DNA of 64,000 nucleotides from CAUZIZ01 sp965218775 (GCA_965218775.1 CBDCLS010000006.1:1860001-1924000), one strand, 5' to 3'; shown: positions 25,179 through 34,858, counted from the stretch's first letter. Numbers and translations are program-made. Notes: generated from the letters alone by a model not told the origin.

Positions 25179-25652
25179 ATGAAAGCAATTGGGGCGCTCA
25201 CAGCGATGATTTTGGTTCTAGGCTTGGTTGTCCTGGCTCAGGACACAGCTAGCATGACGGCCCCGGTGATCAAGACAAACGCGGAAGAGATCCAGTTCAC
25301 GGTCGACTGTGGAGATTTCGAGGCCGGAGGTGACTACCGTCTCGGTTTCGGCACGGTCGACGGCGTGGAGGGAGCCCAGCTGGAACTCCTAAAGGACGGC
25401 AGCGCCGTTGAAGCCGAAGTGGTCAGTTTCAACCAAGGTCACACCCAGACCTGGTGGGGGATGCCCCAGTTGAAGATGACGGGATTCCTTCTTCAGTCTG
25501 CCCCGGCGGGCGAGAAGCTGAAACTACGGGTGAAAGTGCCACGAAGCGTAGCGGATACACTCCCGGCAGTCTATCTGGGCCTGTCGCGGGACTACGGTGG
25601 CGGTCTCTGGTATCTCGAAGATGGGGCAGAGGTCAAGAAGGACCTCTGGTAG
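25179..25652 (+). CDS. Small secreted protein of unknown function
   Basis: A 157-residue protein from ATG 25179, with GGAGGG about 9 bases upstream. A signal peptide (MKAIGALTAMILVLGLVVLAQ) is clear. The mature part is rich in beta-strand-like segments (EEIQFTVDCGDFEAGGDYRLGFG, QLKMTGFLLQSAP, LKLRVKVPRSVADTLPAVYLGL) and Gly-rich turns. No family is recognised. It stands alone between a divergent quinone oxidoreductase gene and a co-directional acyl-activating enzyme gene. Confidence 0.6.
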   Translation: MKAIGALTAMILVLGLVVLAQDTASMTAPVIKTNAEEIQFTVDCGDFEAGGDYRLGFGTVDGVEGAQLELLKDGSAVEAEVVSFNQGHTQTWWGMPQLKMTGFLLQSAPAGEKLKLRVKVPRSVADTLPAVYLGLSRDYGGGLWYLEDGAEVKKDLW

Positions 25653-25786
25653 ACCCGCTTCCCCCGAAGTGCGTTTCAGCTCTTTGGGCAATCCTCGACT
25701 CAGTGTAGCTTTCTCAACTTCACCAAGTCTGCTTTACCAATAGGGTAGACTGCTTTCCGCCCGGCGAGGCGTGCCGTACCTCCTTC

Positions 25787-28417
25787 ATGAGGACCCTTCT
25801 CGAACTATTCCAGGGAATCCAGGATTCAGGATCGGAGGCAATTCGTTTCCACACTGCATATCGCACCTGGGTCCATTCCTGGACTGAGCTCAGCAACCAG
25901 ATCGGAGGCTTTGCGGCTTATCTCGAGCGGCGGGGCATCGCGAAGGGAGACCGGATTCTCCTCTGGGGAGAAAACCGGCCTGAGTGGGTGGTCGCCTTCT
26001 GGGGTAGTGTCGTACAGGGAGTCCAGGTCGTTCCTATCGATTTTCGCTCTTCCGCCCAATTCGTGAAGCGAATCCAGCAGGAGGTTCGGGCCAAACTTCT
26101 GGTTCACGGAGATTCACTGAAGCCCGAATCCGGGACGCCGGAGTGCCTGCCTTTCGATTCGGTTGGAAGGATCGAGCCCAGAGGCCGGATACCCGTCGTC
26201 GATCTGGTACCCGATGACGTGGTCGAGATCGTCTATACCTCCGGCACCACAGGGGAACCCAAAGGGGTCGTTCACCGACACCGAAATATCTGTGCCAACC
26301 TGAATCCGTTTCTGCATGAGATCACCAAATACGAGAGCTACGCCCGTCCGTTCCAGCCGATTCGCTTTCTGAACCTGTTGCCGTTGAGCCATATGTTTGG
26401 CCAGGCGGCCGGGCTCTTCGTCCCGATGCTGCTAGGCGGATCGGTGGTGTTCATGGCGGAGCTACATCCTAAGGCGATCATCGAATGCCTCCGGCGCGAG
26501 CGGGTTTCTGTACTGGTCAGTGTCCCTCGTGTCGTTGAGAATCTGAAGAACGAGATTCACAGGACATTCGGTCACTTGCCCGGGCCGGTCCAACTGAAGG
26601 GCCTATCCGGCGTGGCTTGGCGTTGGTGGAGATACCGGCGAATCCATGCCGCCTTCGGATGGAAGTTCTGGGCGCTGGTGATTGGTGGGGCCCGGGTGGA
26701 CTCCGAGCTGGAGGCCTTCTGGTCGAGGTTGGGCTTCCTCGCGCTTCAGGGCTATGGCTTGACCGAAACCAGTCCCGTGGTGGCGGTCAACCATCCTTTC
26801 AACGCAAGGCTCGGCTCGATAGGGAAGCCGATGGGTGGTCAGGAAGTTAGGATCAACCCGGACGGTGAGATCCTGGTGCGCGGGGAGAATGTTGCCACCG
26901 AGTACCTTGCAGGGAGTGTGGAGTCTCCCATCCTTCACGAGGACGGTTGGTTTCATACCGGGGACCTGGGATCGGTGGATGAGGACGGCCGCCTTTATTA
27001 CAAGGGCCGGAAGAAGGATTTGATCGTGACTTCGGATGGTCTCAATGTCTTTCCGGGCGATGTGGAATCAGTCTTGAATCGGCTTCCAGGTATTCGCGAG
27101 AGCACCGTCGTTGCTTCGGGGCAAAGCGGCGAGGAACGCGTCCATGCGGTGCTCATCTTGGAGAGCGAACAAGTCGACCCCGAAGGACTGGTGGGGCTGG
27201 CCAACGACCAGCTGGAACCCCATCAGCGGATTCGGGGTTGGTCGCTATGGGGAGAAGATGACTTTCCCCGGACCCCCGCAACCTCGAAGATCAAGCGGGG
27301 CGAGGTTGCGGCGAGGGCAGCGAAGGCGAAAGGTCCAGCGTCGGCTGCGGAGGCTCTCCAGGGAGGGGACGGGACGGGAATCCTGGAACAGTTCCTGTCG
27401 TCCATGTCGGGCCGAGAGCCGGGCCTCATACGGCGAGAGCTTCGGCTGGCGGAGGATCTGGGCATTGCCTCGCTGGATCGGGTGGATCTGCTGGCTCGGC
27501 TCGAGGACGGGTTGGGAATCGAGCTGGAGGAGGCACAGTTCGCGCAGATGTCGACGGTGGGTGAACTCGATAGTTGGCTGACCGAGATGAAGGGGGAAAG
27601 CGTCTCCGAGTCCTCCCCGACTTCCTGGACTCGGGCGAAACCAGGTCCGAAGGCGAGGGCCGAGGGGGGGCGCCAGGGGGACAGGAGCCTGCCGGCGTTG
27701 CCTAGCTGGAGTCGGTGGCTGGTGGTCCGCTGGTTTCGCTGGTTGGTTCAGGAGGGACTGGCTCTGCCGCTCTTTCGCCACTACATCCCGCTGACCGTTT
27801 CTGGGGTTCAGAACCTGTCCTCGATTCAGCCTCCCCTTATTTTCGTCGCCAACCACGCCAGCCACCTTGATACGGTGGCCCTGTTGGCGGGGCTTCCCTC
27901 GTACTGGCGCCGCAGGCTAGCGCCGGCGATGGCACAGGAGGCGTTTCGTCCCTTTTTCCAACCCGCTGGATATACGGTTTACGAAAGAGCGTCGGCGTTG
28001 GCTCAATATGTTCTGGCCTGTGCCTGTTTCAACGCTTATCCGCTGCCCCAGGAAGCGGCAGGAGTTCGGCGGGTGCTCAGATATACCGGTGATCTGGTGG
28101 ACAGTGGATTCTGCCCGTTGGTATATCCGGAAGGACACCGCTCTCCCGACGGAAAGCTGCAAGAATTCAAAGCGGGAATCGGCTTCATGGCTTTGCACCT
28201 TCGAGTGCCGATTGTCCCTGTGTACCTGGGGGGGACCTTCGAGGTCTATTCGGTTCATCACCCGCGTCCCCGACGCGCCAATGTCCGGGTATCGTTTGGG
28301 AGCCCTATCCGCTTCAGTCCCGAACTGGGATACGACGGCGTCGCTCGAGAAGTGGAAGAGGCAATTCGGAGCCTGAAACAGGGGGTCGGCGAGAGCCCCA
28401 AGGGGAACCGAGGGTAA
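25787..28417 (+). CDS. AMP-ligase / acyl carrier / PlsC-type acyltransferase fusion
   Basis: An 876-residue protein with three parts. Residues 1-510 are an acyl-activating AMP-binding domain: IVYTSGTTGEPKGVVHRH (ATP loop), GYGLTETSPV and WFHTGDLGSVDEDG. Residues 540-605 form an acyl-carrier-like domain whose phosphopantetheine site is Ser562 in LGIASLDRVDLLARL. Residues 670-865 form a glycerol-3-phosphate/lysophospholipid acyltransferase domain with the HxxxxD motif (His690-Asp695 in NHASHLD) and YPEGHRSPDG. Fatty acids may be activated, loaded on the internal carrier and passed to a lysophospholipid, comparable to E. coli Aas but with the order reversed and an added carrier. The substrate is inferred. 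The next gene starts 3 bases after. Confidence 0.85.
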   Translation: MRTLLELFQGIQDSGSEAIRFHTAYRTWVHSWTELSNQIGGFAAYLERRGIAKGDRILLWGENRPEWVVAFWGSVVQGVQVVPIDFRSSAQFVKRIQQEVRAKLLVHGDSLKPESGTPECLPFDSVGRIEPRGRIPVVDLVPDDVVEIVYTSGTTGEPKGVVHRHRNICANLNPFLHEITKYESYARPFQPIRFLNLLPLSHMFGQAAGLFVPMLLGGSVVFMAELHPKAIIECLRRERVSVLVSVPRVVENLKNEIHRTFGHLPGPVQLKGLSGVAWRWWRYRRIHAAFGWKFWALVIGGARVDSELEAFWSRLGFLALQGYGLTETSPVVAVNHPFNARLGSIGKPMGGQEVRINPDGEILVRGENVATEYLAGSVESPILHEDGWFHTGDLGSVDEDGRLYYKGRKKDLIVTSDGLNVFPGDVESVLNRLPGIRESTVVASGQSGEERVHAVLILESEQVDPEGLVGLANDQLEPHQRIRGWSLWGEDDFPRTPATSKIKRGEVAARAAKAKGPASAAEALQGGDGTGILEQFLSSMSGREPGLIRRELRLAEDLGIASLDRVDLLARLEDGLGIELEEAQFAQMSTVGELDSWLTEMKGESVSESSPTSWTRAKPGPKARAEGGRQGDRSLPALPSWSRWLVVRWFRWLVQEGLALPLFRHYIPLTVSGVQNLSSIQPPLIFVANHASHLDTVALLAGLPSYWRRRLAPAMAQEAFRPFFQPAGYTVYERASALAQYVLACACFNAYPLPQEAAGVRRVLRYTGDLVDSGFCPLVYPEGHRSPDGKLQEFKAGIGFMALHLRVPIVPVYLGGTFEVYSVHHPRPRRANVRVSFGSPIRFSPELGYDGVAREVEEAIRSLKQGVGESPKGNRG

Positions 28418-28419
28418 GA

Positions 28420-28938
28420 ATGGCTCTTCCCATTGCACACTGGGCGGTTGCGCTGGCGATGACCCGATCTCGCGATCAAAAGATTCGGGCGCTCGCTGCC
28501 TTGATAGCGGTGCTTCCTGATTTCGATCTCATGCTGGTGTGGGGATTGGGTTTGCCTCTCCAACACTTTCACCGCACCTTCTCTCACTCTCTTATAAGCT
28601 TCGCGCTTGTGAGTTTCCTCTGGGCTCTTCTCAGACCAAATCCCCTCAATGAGCTTTCCCCCAAGCTGGTTTTTGTCCTTCTCGCTAGTCACAGCGTCAT
28701 AGATCTTGCCTGCACTGCCGACGTCGTGGATCACGGCGTTCAGCTTTTCTGGCCGCTGCTCGATGTTCGCCTGGGGTGGCCGCTTCTGGTCCCCCTCTAC
28801 CGGGTCTTTGCAGAGTCTCCGTTCAGCCTGAAGGGTGCTGTTCTGTTCACCTTGCTAGAAGCGATCCTGGCGCTGCTTCTCTGGTTTCTGATATGCCTGT
28901 TCCATTCCTTCAAGAATTCACGGGTCTATGAGGGTTAG
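28420..28938 (+). CDS. Membrane-bound metal-dependent hydrolase-like protein (YdjM/DUF457 type)
   Basis: A 172-residue inner-membrane protein starting 3 bases after the stop of the acyl fusion gene, so very likely co-transcribed. Motifs of the YdjM/DUF457 membrane hydrolase family are visible: LPIAHWAVALA, VLPDFDLMLVWG, HFHRTFSHSLI and ASHSVIDL. The many His and Asp residues at membrane edges suggest a metal site. About four to five membrane helices are predicted by eye. A lipid-related substrate is plausible because of the neighbour, but this is a guess. Confidence 0.75.
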   Translation: MALPIAHWAVALAMTRSRDQKIRALAALIAVLPDFDLMLVWGLGLPLQHFHRTFSHSLISFALVSFLWALLRPNPLNELSPKLVFVLLASHSVIDLACTADVVDHGVQLFWPLLDVRLGWPLLVPLYRVFAESPFSLKGAVLFTLLEAILALLLWFLICLFHSFKNSRVYEG

Positions 28939-29063
28939 AGATGAGGACTCGGGGGATCTAGAAGCCCTCTCTGTAACTCGGTTTGACCCTGAGCTGCCGC
29001 TCTCTTAGAATTCGAGCTCACAATTGTCAAGGATTCTGATATCCCCGCGAAGGAGGTCACGAA

Positions 29064-29513
29064 ATGTCTAGCTTGGTCAGGCTGCCGCTCATCATCGCGG
29101 CTATTGTCATTGTGGTTCGTGTGGTGTTGGAACAGGTCGGAGCGCCCTCGAGCGTCAATCAAGTCTTCGGAGTTGCCTGGTTGTACTTACTGGTTCCGAT
29201 CTATTTTGGTCTGAATTTAGCCGCTGCTGACAGTCCGTACAAGTCCCTTTTCAAGACCCTTCTGTGCTTTGTCGCCTACACTCGTTTGATGGTCATGGCA
29301 ACCTATATGGCAGCGTACCAGCTTAAGTGGACGGCTCCTCGTTTTAGTGTTGAGGGGGGAGGTGTCGTTGGCGAGGGTGTCACGGCTCTGGAGGGTCTAT
29401 TGCTGATTCCCGTGCGCAATCTTCTGATCTGGATTGTGATTGGTACCCTTGTCGGGATGATCATCGGATCCATCGTCGTGGCGGTAAAACGGCGCGGCAC
29501 GGCGACTGGATAG
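29064..29513 (+). CDS. Small four-helix membrane protein, unknown
   Basis: A 149-residue protein with a strong ribosome binding site (AAGGAGGT) before the ATG at 29064. About four hydrophobic segments: LPLIIAAIVIVVRVVLE, FGVAWLYLLVPIYFGL, LCFVAYTRLMVMATYMAAY and LIWIVIGTLVGMIIGSIVVAV. No family or catalytic motif is recognised. The gene is isolated, with the hairpin repeat copy 2 about 50 bases downstream. Confidence 0.6.
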   Translation: MSSLVRLPLIIAAIVIVVRVVLEQVGAPSSVNQVFGVAWLYLLVPIYFGLNLAAADSPYKSLFKTLLCFVAYTRLMVMATYMAAYQLKWTAPRFSVEGGGVVGEGVTALEGLLLIPVRNLLIWIVIGTLVGMIIGSIVVAVKRRGTATG

Positions 29514-29563
29514 TCCCGTCCCCGGCGGTGCTGACTCCATTCGAGAACGAAACTTCGGGTCCG

Positions 29564-29641
29564 GCGTAGCGGTGGCCTCCCGGCCGCCGTCCGAGCCAAA
29601 GGCTCAGAAGAGTAAGACTTCGGCCTGGGGGCCAAAGCTAC
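29564..29641. repeat. Imperfect hairpin repeat, copy 2 (copy 1 at 3222-3303)
   Basis: GTAGCGGTGGCCTCC at the left pairs imperfectly with GGGGGCCAAAGCTAC at the right, enclosing GAGCC-AAA-GGCTC. It matches copy 1 over its whole length with scattered changes, including TAAGACTTCGG. Lies about 50 bases after the stop of the small membrane protein and 150 bases before the histidine kinase. Confidence 0.6.
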
Positions 29642-29788
29642 TTCTGAAAATGAAGCTTAGTTTGACTCCTAATGATCTCGTAAAGTCCCACTCAGCGGGT
29701 GTCGATAAGACGACTGAGTTGGAGACTGGTGCGGTGTCCCCTTTCCTTCCTGGGCGGATGACATAGGTACCAGAGGTTCTCTTGGCCC

Positions 29789-32146
29789 ATGGTCCTCATC
29801 ACAGATCGTGTCCCAGTAAAAGCCAGAGTACTCATTTCAGGCACGATTCTGCTGTCTTTCCCAGTCCAGATCTACAGCTTCTACCACTCATTTGTTTCTA
29901 CGGAGCTCACCTGGCTTCTATTGGCCGTGGCCGCCATTGCCGGCAGTTTCTTTCCGGTTCGTGTTCCCTACGCCAAGAACAAATCCGAGGCCCTTACGAT
30001 CACCGCCAGCGACACCTTCATCTTCGCCGCCGTTCTTCTGTTTTCGCCCGAGGTGGGAGTTACGATTTCAATTATTGACGGTATTCTCGCCAGCTGCAGG
30101 AGCAAGAAGCTCTACCGAGCAGTTTTCAACTACAGTCAGCTCTCCCTCGTGACCTTCTTGGCCGGTCACTTCTTCTACTGGTCCCTTAGCGCAGATGCCC
30201 CGCTGAATGGGAACGATATCGAAGGTTTTCCGTACTTCCTCGCCACGCTGGTGCTGTGGGCACTTCTGTACTTTCTTCTCAACTCCGGAGCCATCGCACT
30301 GGTGCTTTCCCTGACCACCAAGAATCCGTTTGCCGAGATCTGGAAACAGAACTGTCGCTGGGCCTGGGTGACCCATGTAGCAGGGGCGTTAACTGCGGGC
30401 GTCATATTCGCCAACTTCGAGCGCACGCAGTTGATGGCGGTTGGAATCGCGATACCGGTTGTTCTGGTGATGTACTACGCCTACCAGATGAACCACGAGC
30501 GGACTATGGTTCTGCAGAAATCAAAACTGTTCCTCCAGTCCACACTTGACTCCCTATCCTCATACATAGCGATCCTGGACGAGAGCGGAGCGATCATCGC
30601 CGTAAACGAGGGTTGGCTCCGCTTCGTCGAGGACCAGCACCTCTTCGGCTCCAGCTATCCTGTCGGAATCAACTACGTGGAGGCCTGCGAAGCCGCCTCG
30701 GTGGACTGGACCAGAGACGGGCCTGAATTGGCTGGAGCGATACGCGAGGTTGTCAAGGGGCGGCGAGAAGTCCAGCGCCTCAAATACGACCGCAGCAGCG
30801 GCGGACAGAAGCACTGGTTCGCGGTAAGTGTGACCCGGTTCGAATCGGACGGGCGGATCCGCGTAGTCGTAGCCCATGACAACATAACCGAACTGCGACA
30901 GACCGAGGAGGCATTGAAGGAGAGTGAAGAGCAGCTTCGCCAGGCCCAGAAGATGGAGGCGATCGGTAGGCTGGCTGGGGGAGTCGCGCACGATTTCAAC
31001 AATATGCTGACGGCCATCCTGGGCTACAGTGATCTCCTCTATATGCAACTTCCTGAATACGATACACGGCGCGAGTCGATTGTGCAGATCAAGAAGGCTG
31101 CCGATCGAGCTGCTTCGCTGACCCGCCAGCTCCTGGCCTTCAGTCGAAAGCAGGTCCTTCGACCTAGAATCATCAATCTGGGAGAGCTGGTCTCGGACAC
31201 CGAGAAGATGCTCCGACGCCTGATTGGTGAGGACGTGAATCTGGTGGTTGGTTCCCAATCTGACCTGGGACAGGTCAAGGCCGATCCGGGACAAATCGAG
31301 CAGGTGGTCATGAATCTTGCCATAAACGCGCGGGATGCCATGCCTGGAGGAGGAGAGCTCAGCATCAAGACCTCGAACATCGAGGTCGATCGCTTCTATA
31401 TGGACCAGCACGTTGACATCAAAGAGGGCTCCTACGTTTTGTTGGTCGTCTCGGACGATGGGATTGGAATCGATGAGGAAACACGCTCTCAGATCTTCGA
31501 GCCTTTCTTTACAACCAAGGAGCTGGGCAAGGGAACGGGACTCGGTCTGTCGACGGTCTATGGGATCGTCAAGCAGAGTGGCGGCTATATCACCGTGCAT
31601 AGTCAGCCCGGAAAAGGAACAAGTTTCCGGATTTATCTTCCCAAGGCAGCTGCAGCGTTGGCAGCGGCTCCCGCCGCCAGACCCGATTTCAGGCAGACCG
31701 TTCTCGGTTCGGAAATCATCTTGCTGGTTGAGGACGAAGAGGCGGTTCGCAGGCTGATTCGGCAAGTCCTCGAAAGCTGCGGTTACAGTGTGCTCGAGGC
31801 AAGTTGTGGCGCGCAGGCTCTGGACATTTGCGAGCGCTTCGAGGGCATGATCCATCTCATGGTCACCGATATTGTCATGCCCTCGATGAGTGGTCCTGAG
31901 CTAGCACAGCATGTCGGTGTGCTAAGTCCAGACACCAGAATTCTCTTCACCTCGGGATATGCTGAGGGCGCAGCTGCCCGACCCAAGATGATGATGTCGG
32001 CCGACATGTTCTTGGCAAAGCCCTTCACCTCCGACAGCCTGGCCCGGAAGGTGCGCGAAGTTCTGGATGGCAGCGATCAGATATTACCCGCCTGGCTCTC
32101 CAGAGATCCCGATGTTGTCGACAAGTTGCCCGTCCCCACGACGTAG
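29789..32146 (+). CDS. Hybrid histidine kinase with a shared membrane sensor domain
   Basis: A 785-residue protein. Residues 1-240 are seven to eight membrane helices sharing extensive similarity with the c-di-GMP enzyme at 18528-20999 (SFFPVRVPYA, SDTFIFAAVLLFSP, LYFLLNSGAIAL, GVIFANFERTQLMAVGIAI). A PAS-like region with coiled coil follows, then HisKA with the phospho-acceptor His401 (AHDFNNMLTAILGY), HATPase (NLAINARDAMPGGG, DDGIGI, GTGLGLSTVYGIV) and a C-terminal receiver domain with the phosphorylated Asp694 in TDIVMPSMSGPEL. It is an orphan hybrid kinase here; its partner is unknown. The ATG start has no strong ribosome binding site. Confidence 0.85.
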   Translation: MVLITDRVPVKARVLISGTILLSFPVQIYSFYHSFVSTELTWLLLAVAAIAGSFFPVRVPYAKNKSEALTITASDTFIFAAVLLFSPEVGVTISIIDGILASCRSKKLYRAVFNYSQLSLVTFLAGHFFYWSLSADAPLNGNDIEGFPYFLATLVLWALLYFLLNSGAIALVLSLTTKNPFAEIWKQNCRWAWVTHVAGALTAGVIFANFERTQLMAVGIAIPVVLVMYYAYQMNHERTMVLQKSKLFLQSTLDSLSSYIAILDESGAIIAVNEGWLRFVEDQHLFGSSYPVGINYVEACEAASVDWTRDGPELAGAIREVVKGRREVQRLKYDRSSGGQKHWFAVSVTRFESDGRIRVVVAHDNITELRQTEEALKESEEQLRQAQKMEAIGRLAGGVAHDFNNMLTAILGYSDLLYMQLPEYDTRRESIVQIKKAADRAASLTRQLLAFSRKQVLRPRIINLGELVSDTEKMLRRLIGEDVNLVVGSQSDLGQVKADPGQIEQVVMNLAINARDAMPGGGELSIKTSNIEVDRFYMDQHVDIKEGSYVLLVVSDDGIGIDEETRSQIFEPFFTTKELGKGTGLGLSTVYGIVKQSGGYITVHSQPGKGTSFRIYLPKAAAALAAAPAARPDFRQTVLGSEIILLVEDEEAVRRLIRQVLESCGYSVLEASCGAQALDICERFEGMIHLMVTDIVMPSMSGPELAQHVGVLSPDTRILFTSGYAEGAAARPKMMMSADMFLAKPFTSDSLARKVREVLDGSDQILPAWLSRDPDVVDKLPVPTT

Positions 32147-32233
32147 CCAACGCGTTCAGAATGGATGATGGGGTCGCCTCAGTAGATTGGGTATAGGGGA
32201 CACACACCTGCTAGCTGTCTCCTGAGATCGTGC

Positions 32234-33232
32234 CTATTTGGTTCTCTCCAGGAACTCGGTTACCAGCTTCATATAGCGATCGGGGGCAGACCTGAATGCC
32301 GCTCCGTGGCTAGCACCTTCGAACCGGATGATCTTCTTGTTGGGATGGGGAATGGCCTCCCAGATGGCTCGGCTCGTGGTGGCGGGAATACGGCGGTCCT
32401 GGGCGCCGTAGATCAACAAGGTCGAAGCCTGGCTCAGGTGCTGCAGAGCAGCGATCGTGTCTACATCGGCAGGGTCGAATTCTCCTATTCTGGCGAGATT
32501 CCAGACGAAGATATGGGCGAAGGGGATCGCGGGCATTCCCAGAATTAGCCGGGTGTGTTGAGCTACCGTCTCTCCCAGGTTCCGAAAGGGGCTGTCGACA
32601 ATGATGGCCGTCGGCTCCGGGCCCAGTTCGGCGGCAGCATGAATAGAGGCTACTGCTCCCATCGAGACGCCGAAGAGGACCAGGGGAGAGTCGCCTAGTT
32701 CCGTCTTCAGAAAACCGCAGGCTGCCAATATGTCCAGCCTTTCGTTGAAGCCGAGCGAAACATGCTTTCTCTGGCTGTTCCCATGGTTTCTGAGGTCAAA
32801 CACCAGCGTAGGGTAGTTGGCCTGATTGAGGAGACAGGCCCGCTCCAACACTTCCTGCCGATTTCGGAACAGTCCGTGGCTCAGGACGACACCCGGCTTC
32901 TTCCCTTTGGCACCCATGAACCAGCCTCTCAGTTCGATACCGTCCCTGCTTGCGAAGGTGACCTCTTCGAAGCTTCTCCCATAGTCGGTCGGGCTACGTT
33001 TGATCGATCGGTCCTGAGGTCGAGTAGACGAGTTTGCTACCAGGTAAGAGAGGAGTATGGGGAGTAGCAAGAATACGAACAGGGGGAGAAATAGCAGGTA
33101 GGAAAGGAGAGTAATCTTGAACCAGCGACGGGCCACCGTCCTCACCTTCAGGGGCCAGAGAAGCAGCTTGAGAAGTAAGCTTCCGAGCAGAAAAATTCCC
33201 GCAATGGCGCCACAGAGATAGAGGAGAAGCAT
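32234..33232 (-). CDS. Membrane-anchored alpha/beta hydrolase
   Basis: A 332-residue protein. The N-terminal 70 residues contain two hydrophobic helices (LCGAIAGIFLLGSLLLKLLL and LLSYLLFLPLFVFLLLPILL), anchoring it in the membrane. The rest is an alpha/beta hydrolase: VVLSHGLFRNRQ (oxyanion region), nucleophile Ser in LFGVSMGAVA (G-x-S-x-G), Asp in IYGAQDRRIP and His in EGASHGAAF. This fits a serine esterase/peptidase-like enzyme; the substrate is not known. It is convergent with the histidine kinase gene, about 90 bases from it. Confidence 0.8.
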   Translation of the reverse strand: MLLLYLCGAIAGIFLLGSLLLKLLLWPLKVRTVARRWFKITLLSYLLFLPLFVFLLLPILLSYLVANSSTRPQDRSIKRSPTDYGRSFEEVTFASRDGIELRGWFMGAKGKKPGVVLSHGLFRNRQEVLERACLLNQANYPTLVFDLRNHGNSQRKHVSLGFNERLDILAACGFLKTELGDSPLVLFGVSMGAVASIHAAAELGPEPTAIIVDSPFRNLGETVAQHTRLILGMPAIPFAHIFVWNLARIGEFDPADVDTIAALQHLSQASTLLIYGAQDRRIPATTSRAIWEAIPHPNKKIIRFEGASHGAAFRSAPDRYMKLVTEFLERTK

Positions 33233-33534
33233 TCCGGGGGCCCTTGACTTACGCTTCGTCCGGTCCGACTGTCGGTTTCAGCGCAGTCCGCGGCATGAAC
33301 CTTTAGCGGTTCCCGGCCGTCGAAAACTAGGTGGAGAGAACCTCTCTCCGTCACTCCCCCCACGTGAGTCCGCCTCTTTGAGGCTGGCTCCCACCCACCA
33401 GACCTCGAGGAGGCCAAACGAGTATAACGTAGTCAGGGCGGATGATCGCGACGCCGTAGTAGACTGAGTATGCGGAGTGTCGGCTAGACGCTCCTTCCGT
33501 TAATTGTCCCACGCCGGGAGAGCCAGGAGCTATA
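33233..33534. other. Intergenic region between divergent genes
   Basis: About 300 bases between the leftward hydrolase and the rightward PAP2 gene. It must hold both promoters, but no clear -35/-10 pair was found by eye. GGAGAGAACCTCTCTCC near 33331 is a small inverted repeat. No gene is recognised. Confidence 0.35.
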
Positions 33535-34389
33535 TTGTCGGTGGGCGCTATGGGAACGTACTCGATCTGGCTATCTGTCGCCTACCTGCTGGCCCACTCG
33601 CTGCTGCTGGTCCTGGGCCGTCAGAGACCTGAACGTCTTACTCGACTGCTTCTTGCAAACGCTGCTCTGATCGTTGGCTTGCTCTTAGTCTCGCTGTCAG
33701 ACAACCTATTGCTCCGGCTCTGGTCCCCGATCCTGTTCTTCTGGTGGGCCTACAAATGGGCAGGTCATACCTTGAACTCCATTCATCCTCCAGAGTATTC
33801 ACTCGACGAGAGGATTCTTAGGCTGGAAGACAAGATTCTGGGGCAGCCCAGCCTCTGGTGGGCCCGTGGAAAACGTCCCTGGCTCACGGAACTGATGCAC
33901 TCTTTCTATTTCTCATACTATCTTTACACTCCCATTCTGGGAGTGTTCCTCTATCTGGCGGGACGTTTTCGGGAATTTGAATCGATGGTCTTCGCCGTCC
34001 TCAGTGCCTATGCGATCTCGTACCTCTTCTTCGCCGTGACTCCAACGCTGGGTCCGCGCTGGGCTCTGGTTGAAAGCGGTTTTCTGGATGAATCGGAACA
34101 GCGTTTGGATGGGTATGCGTTTACCCGTCTCATTAACTACATCATGTATCGTGGGCCAGCCTTGAAGGGGGGGGCCATGCCGAGCTCCCACAGCTCGACG
34201 GCGGTTGTTTTCCTGGTGTGGTGCTGGCGTGTGTGGGGAGTCTGGGGAGGAGCTCCCGCCCTGGTTGTGGTTGTGGGTATGTGGTTTAGTTCAGTCTATG
34301 GTCGCTATCACTATGTTCTGGACGTCATCGTCGGTGCCCTCTTGGGCCTTGCTGCCGTCTGGCTCGCCGATTGGCTGCTGTTGGGCTGA
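33535..34389 (+). CDS. PAP2-superfamily membrane phosphatase/phosphotransferase
   Basis: A 284-residue membrane protein. TTG 33535 has AGGAG 5 bases upstream; ATG 33550 is an alternative. About seven hydrophobic helices. PAP2-like motifs are seen in the C-terminal half: AVTPTLGPRWAL, GGAMPSSHSSTAVV (central His motif) and YGRYHYVLDVIVG (GRYHYxxD, acid-phosphatase motif 3). The spacing and sequence resemble PAP2-like inositol phosphotransferases such as Aur1 as well as lipid phosphatases, so a phospholipid or polyprenyl-phosphate substrate is likely. Not part of an obvious operon. Confidence 0.85.
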   Translation: MSVGAMGTYSIWLSVAYLLAHSLLLVLGRQRPERLTRLLLANAALIVGLLLVSLSDNLLLRLWSPILFFWWAYKWAGHTLNSIHPPEYSLDERILRLEDKILGQPSLWWARGKRPWLTELMHSFYFSYYLYTPILGVFLYLAGRFREFESMVFAVLSAYAISYLFFAVTPTLGPRWALVESGFLDESEQRLDGYAFTRLINYIMYRGPALKGGAMPSSHSSTAVVFLVWCWRVWGVWGGAPALVVVVGMWFSSVYGRYHYVLDVIVGALLGLAAVWLADWLLLG

Positions 34390-34627
34390 TGGACTGTGCT
34401 CTCTTTCGGGGACCCTCAGGTTTTTGACACCCTGCTATGTGACAGGGAACGCGGCTACACGCAAGTGGGGTTTTCTCTGACGAAGATCCTCTGATTCAGT
34501 GTTTCATCTCATTAGAAATCTGAATCGCATCCAAGATCGAAGTGCGGGTAAATAGACGAGTTATCGTTGCCTATGCAACCATGTTGTGCTAGTATCGCGG
34601 AACGAATTCGCTTGGGCTGAGTGTTCA

Positions 34628-34858
34628 ATGAGGATGGCTATGGAGAACACCCTCGAAAGGGATGGGCTGGATGGTGTCTTGGAGTCCTTCGCTCCAACCC
34701 AGCCCGATTGGGAAATCCCGACTCCACGGGTGAAGAAGAGCACACCTCTGCCGGCTGAATTGGCAGTGATGTCCGTGGTTGGGCTACTTGGCCTCGGACT
34801 CCTTGAGCTGGTTAGCCGCAAGGGTGATGATACCCCGGTTCGGTCTAAGAACGGGTGA
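34628..34858 (+). CDS. Small hypothetical protein with one hydrophobic segment
   Basis: A possible 76-residue protein starting at ATG 34628 (34640 is an alternative). It has an acidic N-terminal half, then VKKSTPLPAELAVMSVVGLLGLGLLEL, a single hydrophobic stretch, and a short charged tail. It ends 18 bases before the MinD-like gene, so it may belong to that operon. No family is recognised; existence of the gene is moderately likely. Confidence 0.4.
   Translation: MRMAMENTLERDGLDGVLESFAPTQPDWEIPTPRVKKSTPLPAELAVMSVVGLLGLGLLELVSRKGDDTPVRSKNG

Noticed and set aside
30560..31855. Long reverse-strand frame opposite the histidine kinase
   Set aside because: Antisense of kinase domains with clear motifs; contains no recognisable domain.
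34397..34580. Possible regulatory region before the small membrane-type gene
   Set aside because: No clear promoter pair, inverted repeat or conserved element could be distinguished from background.
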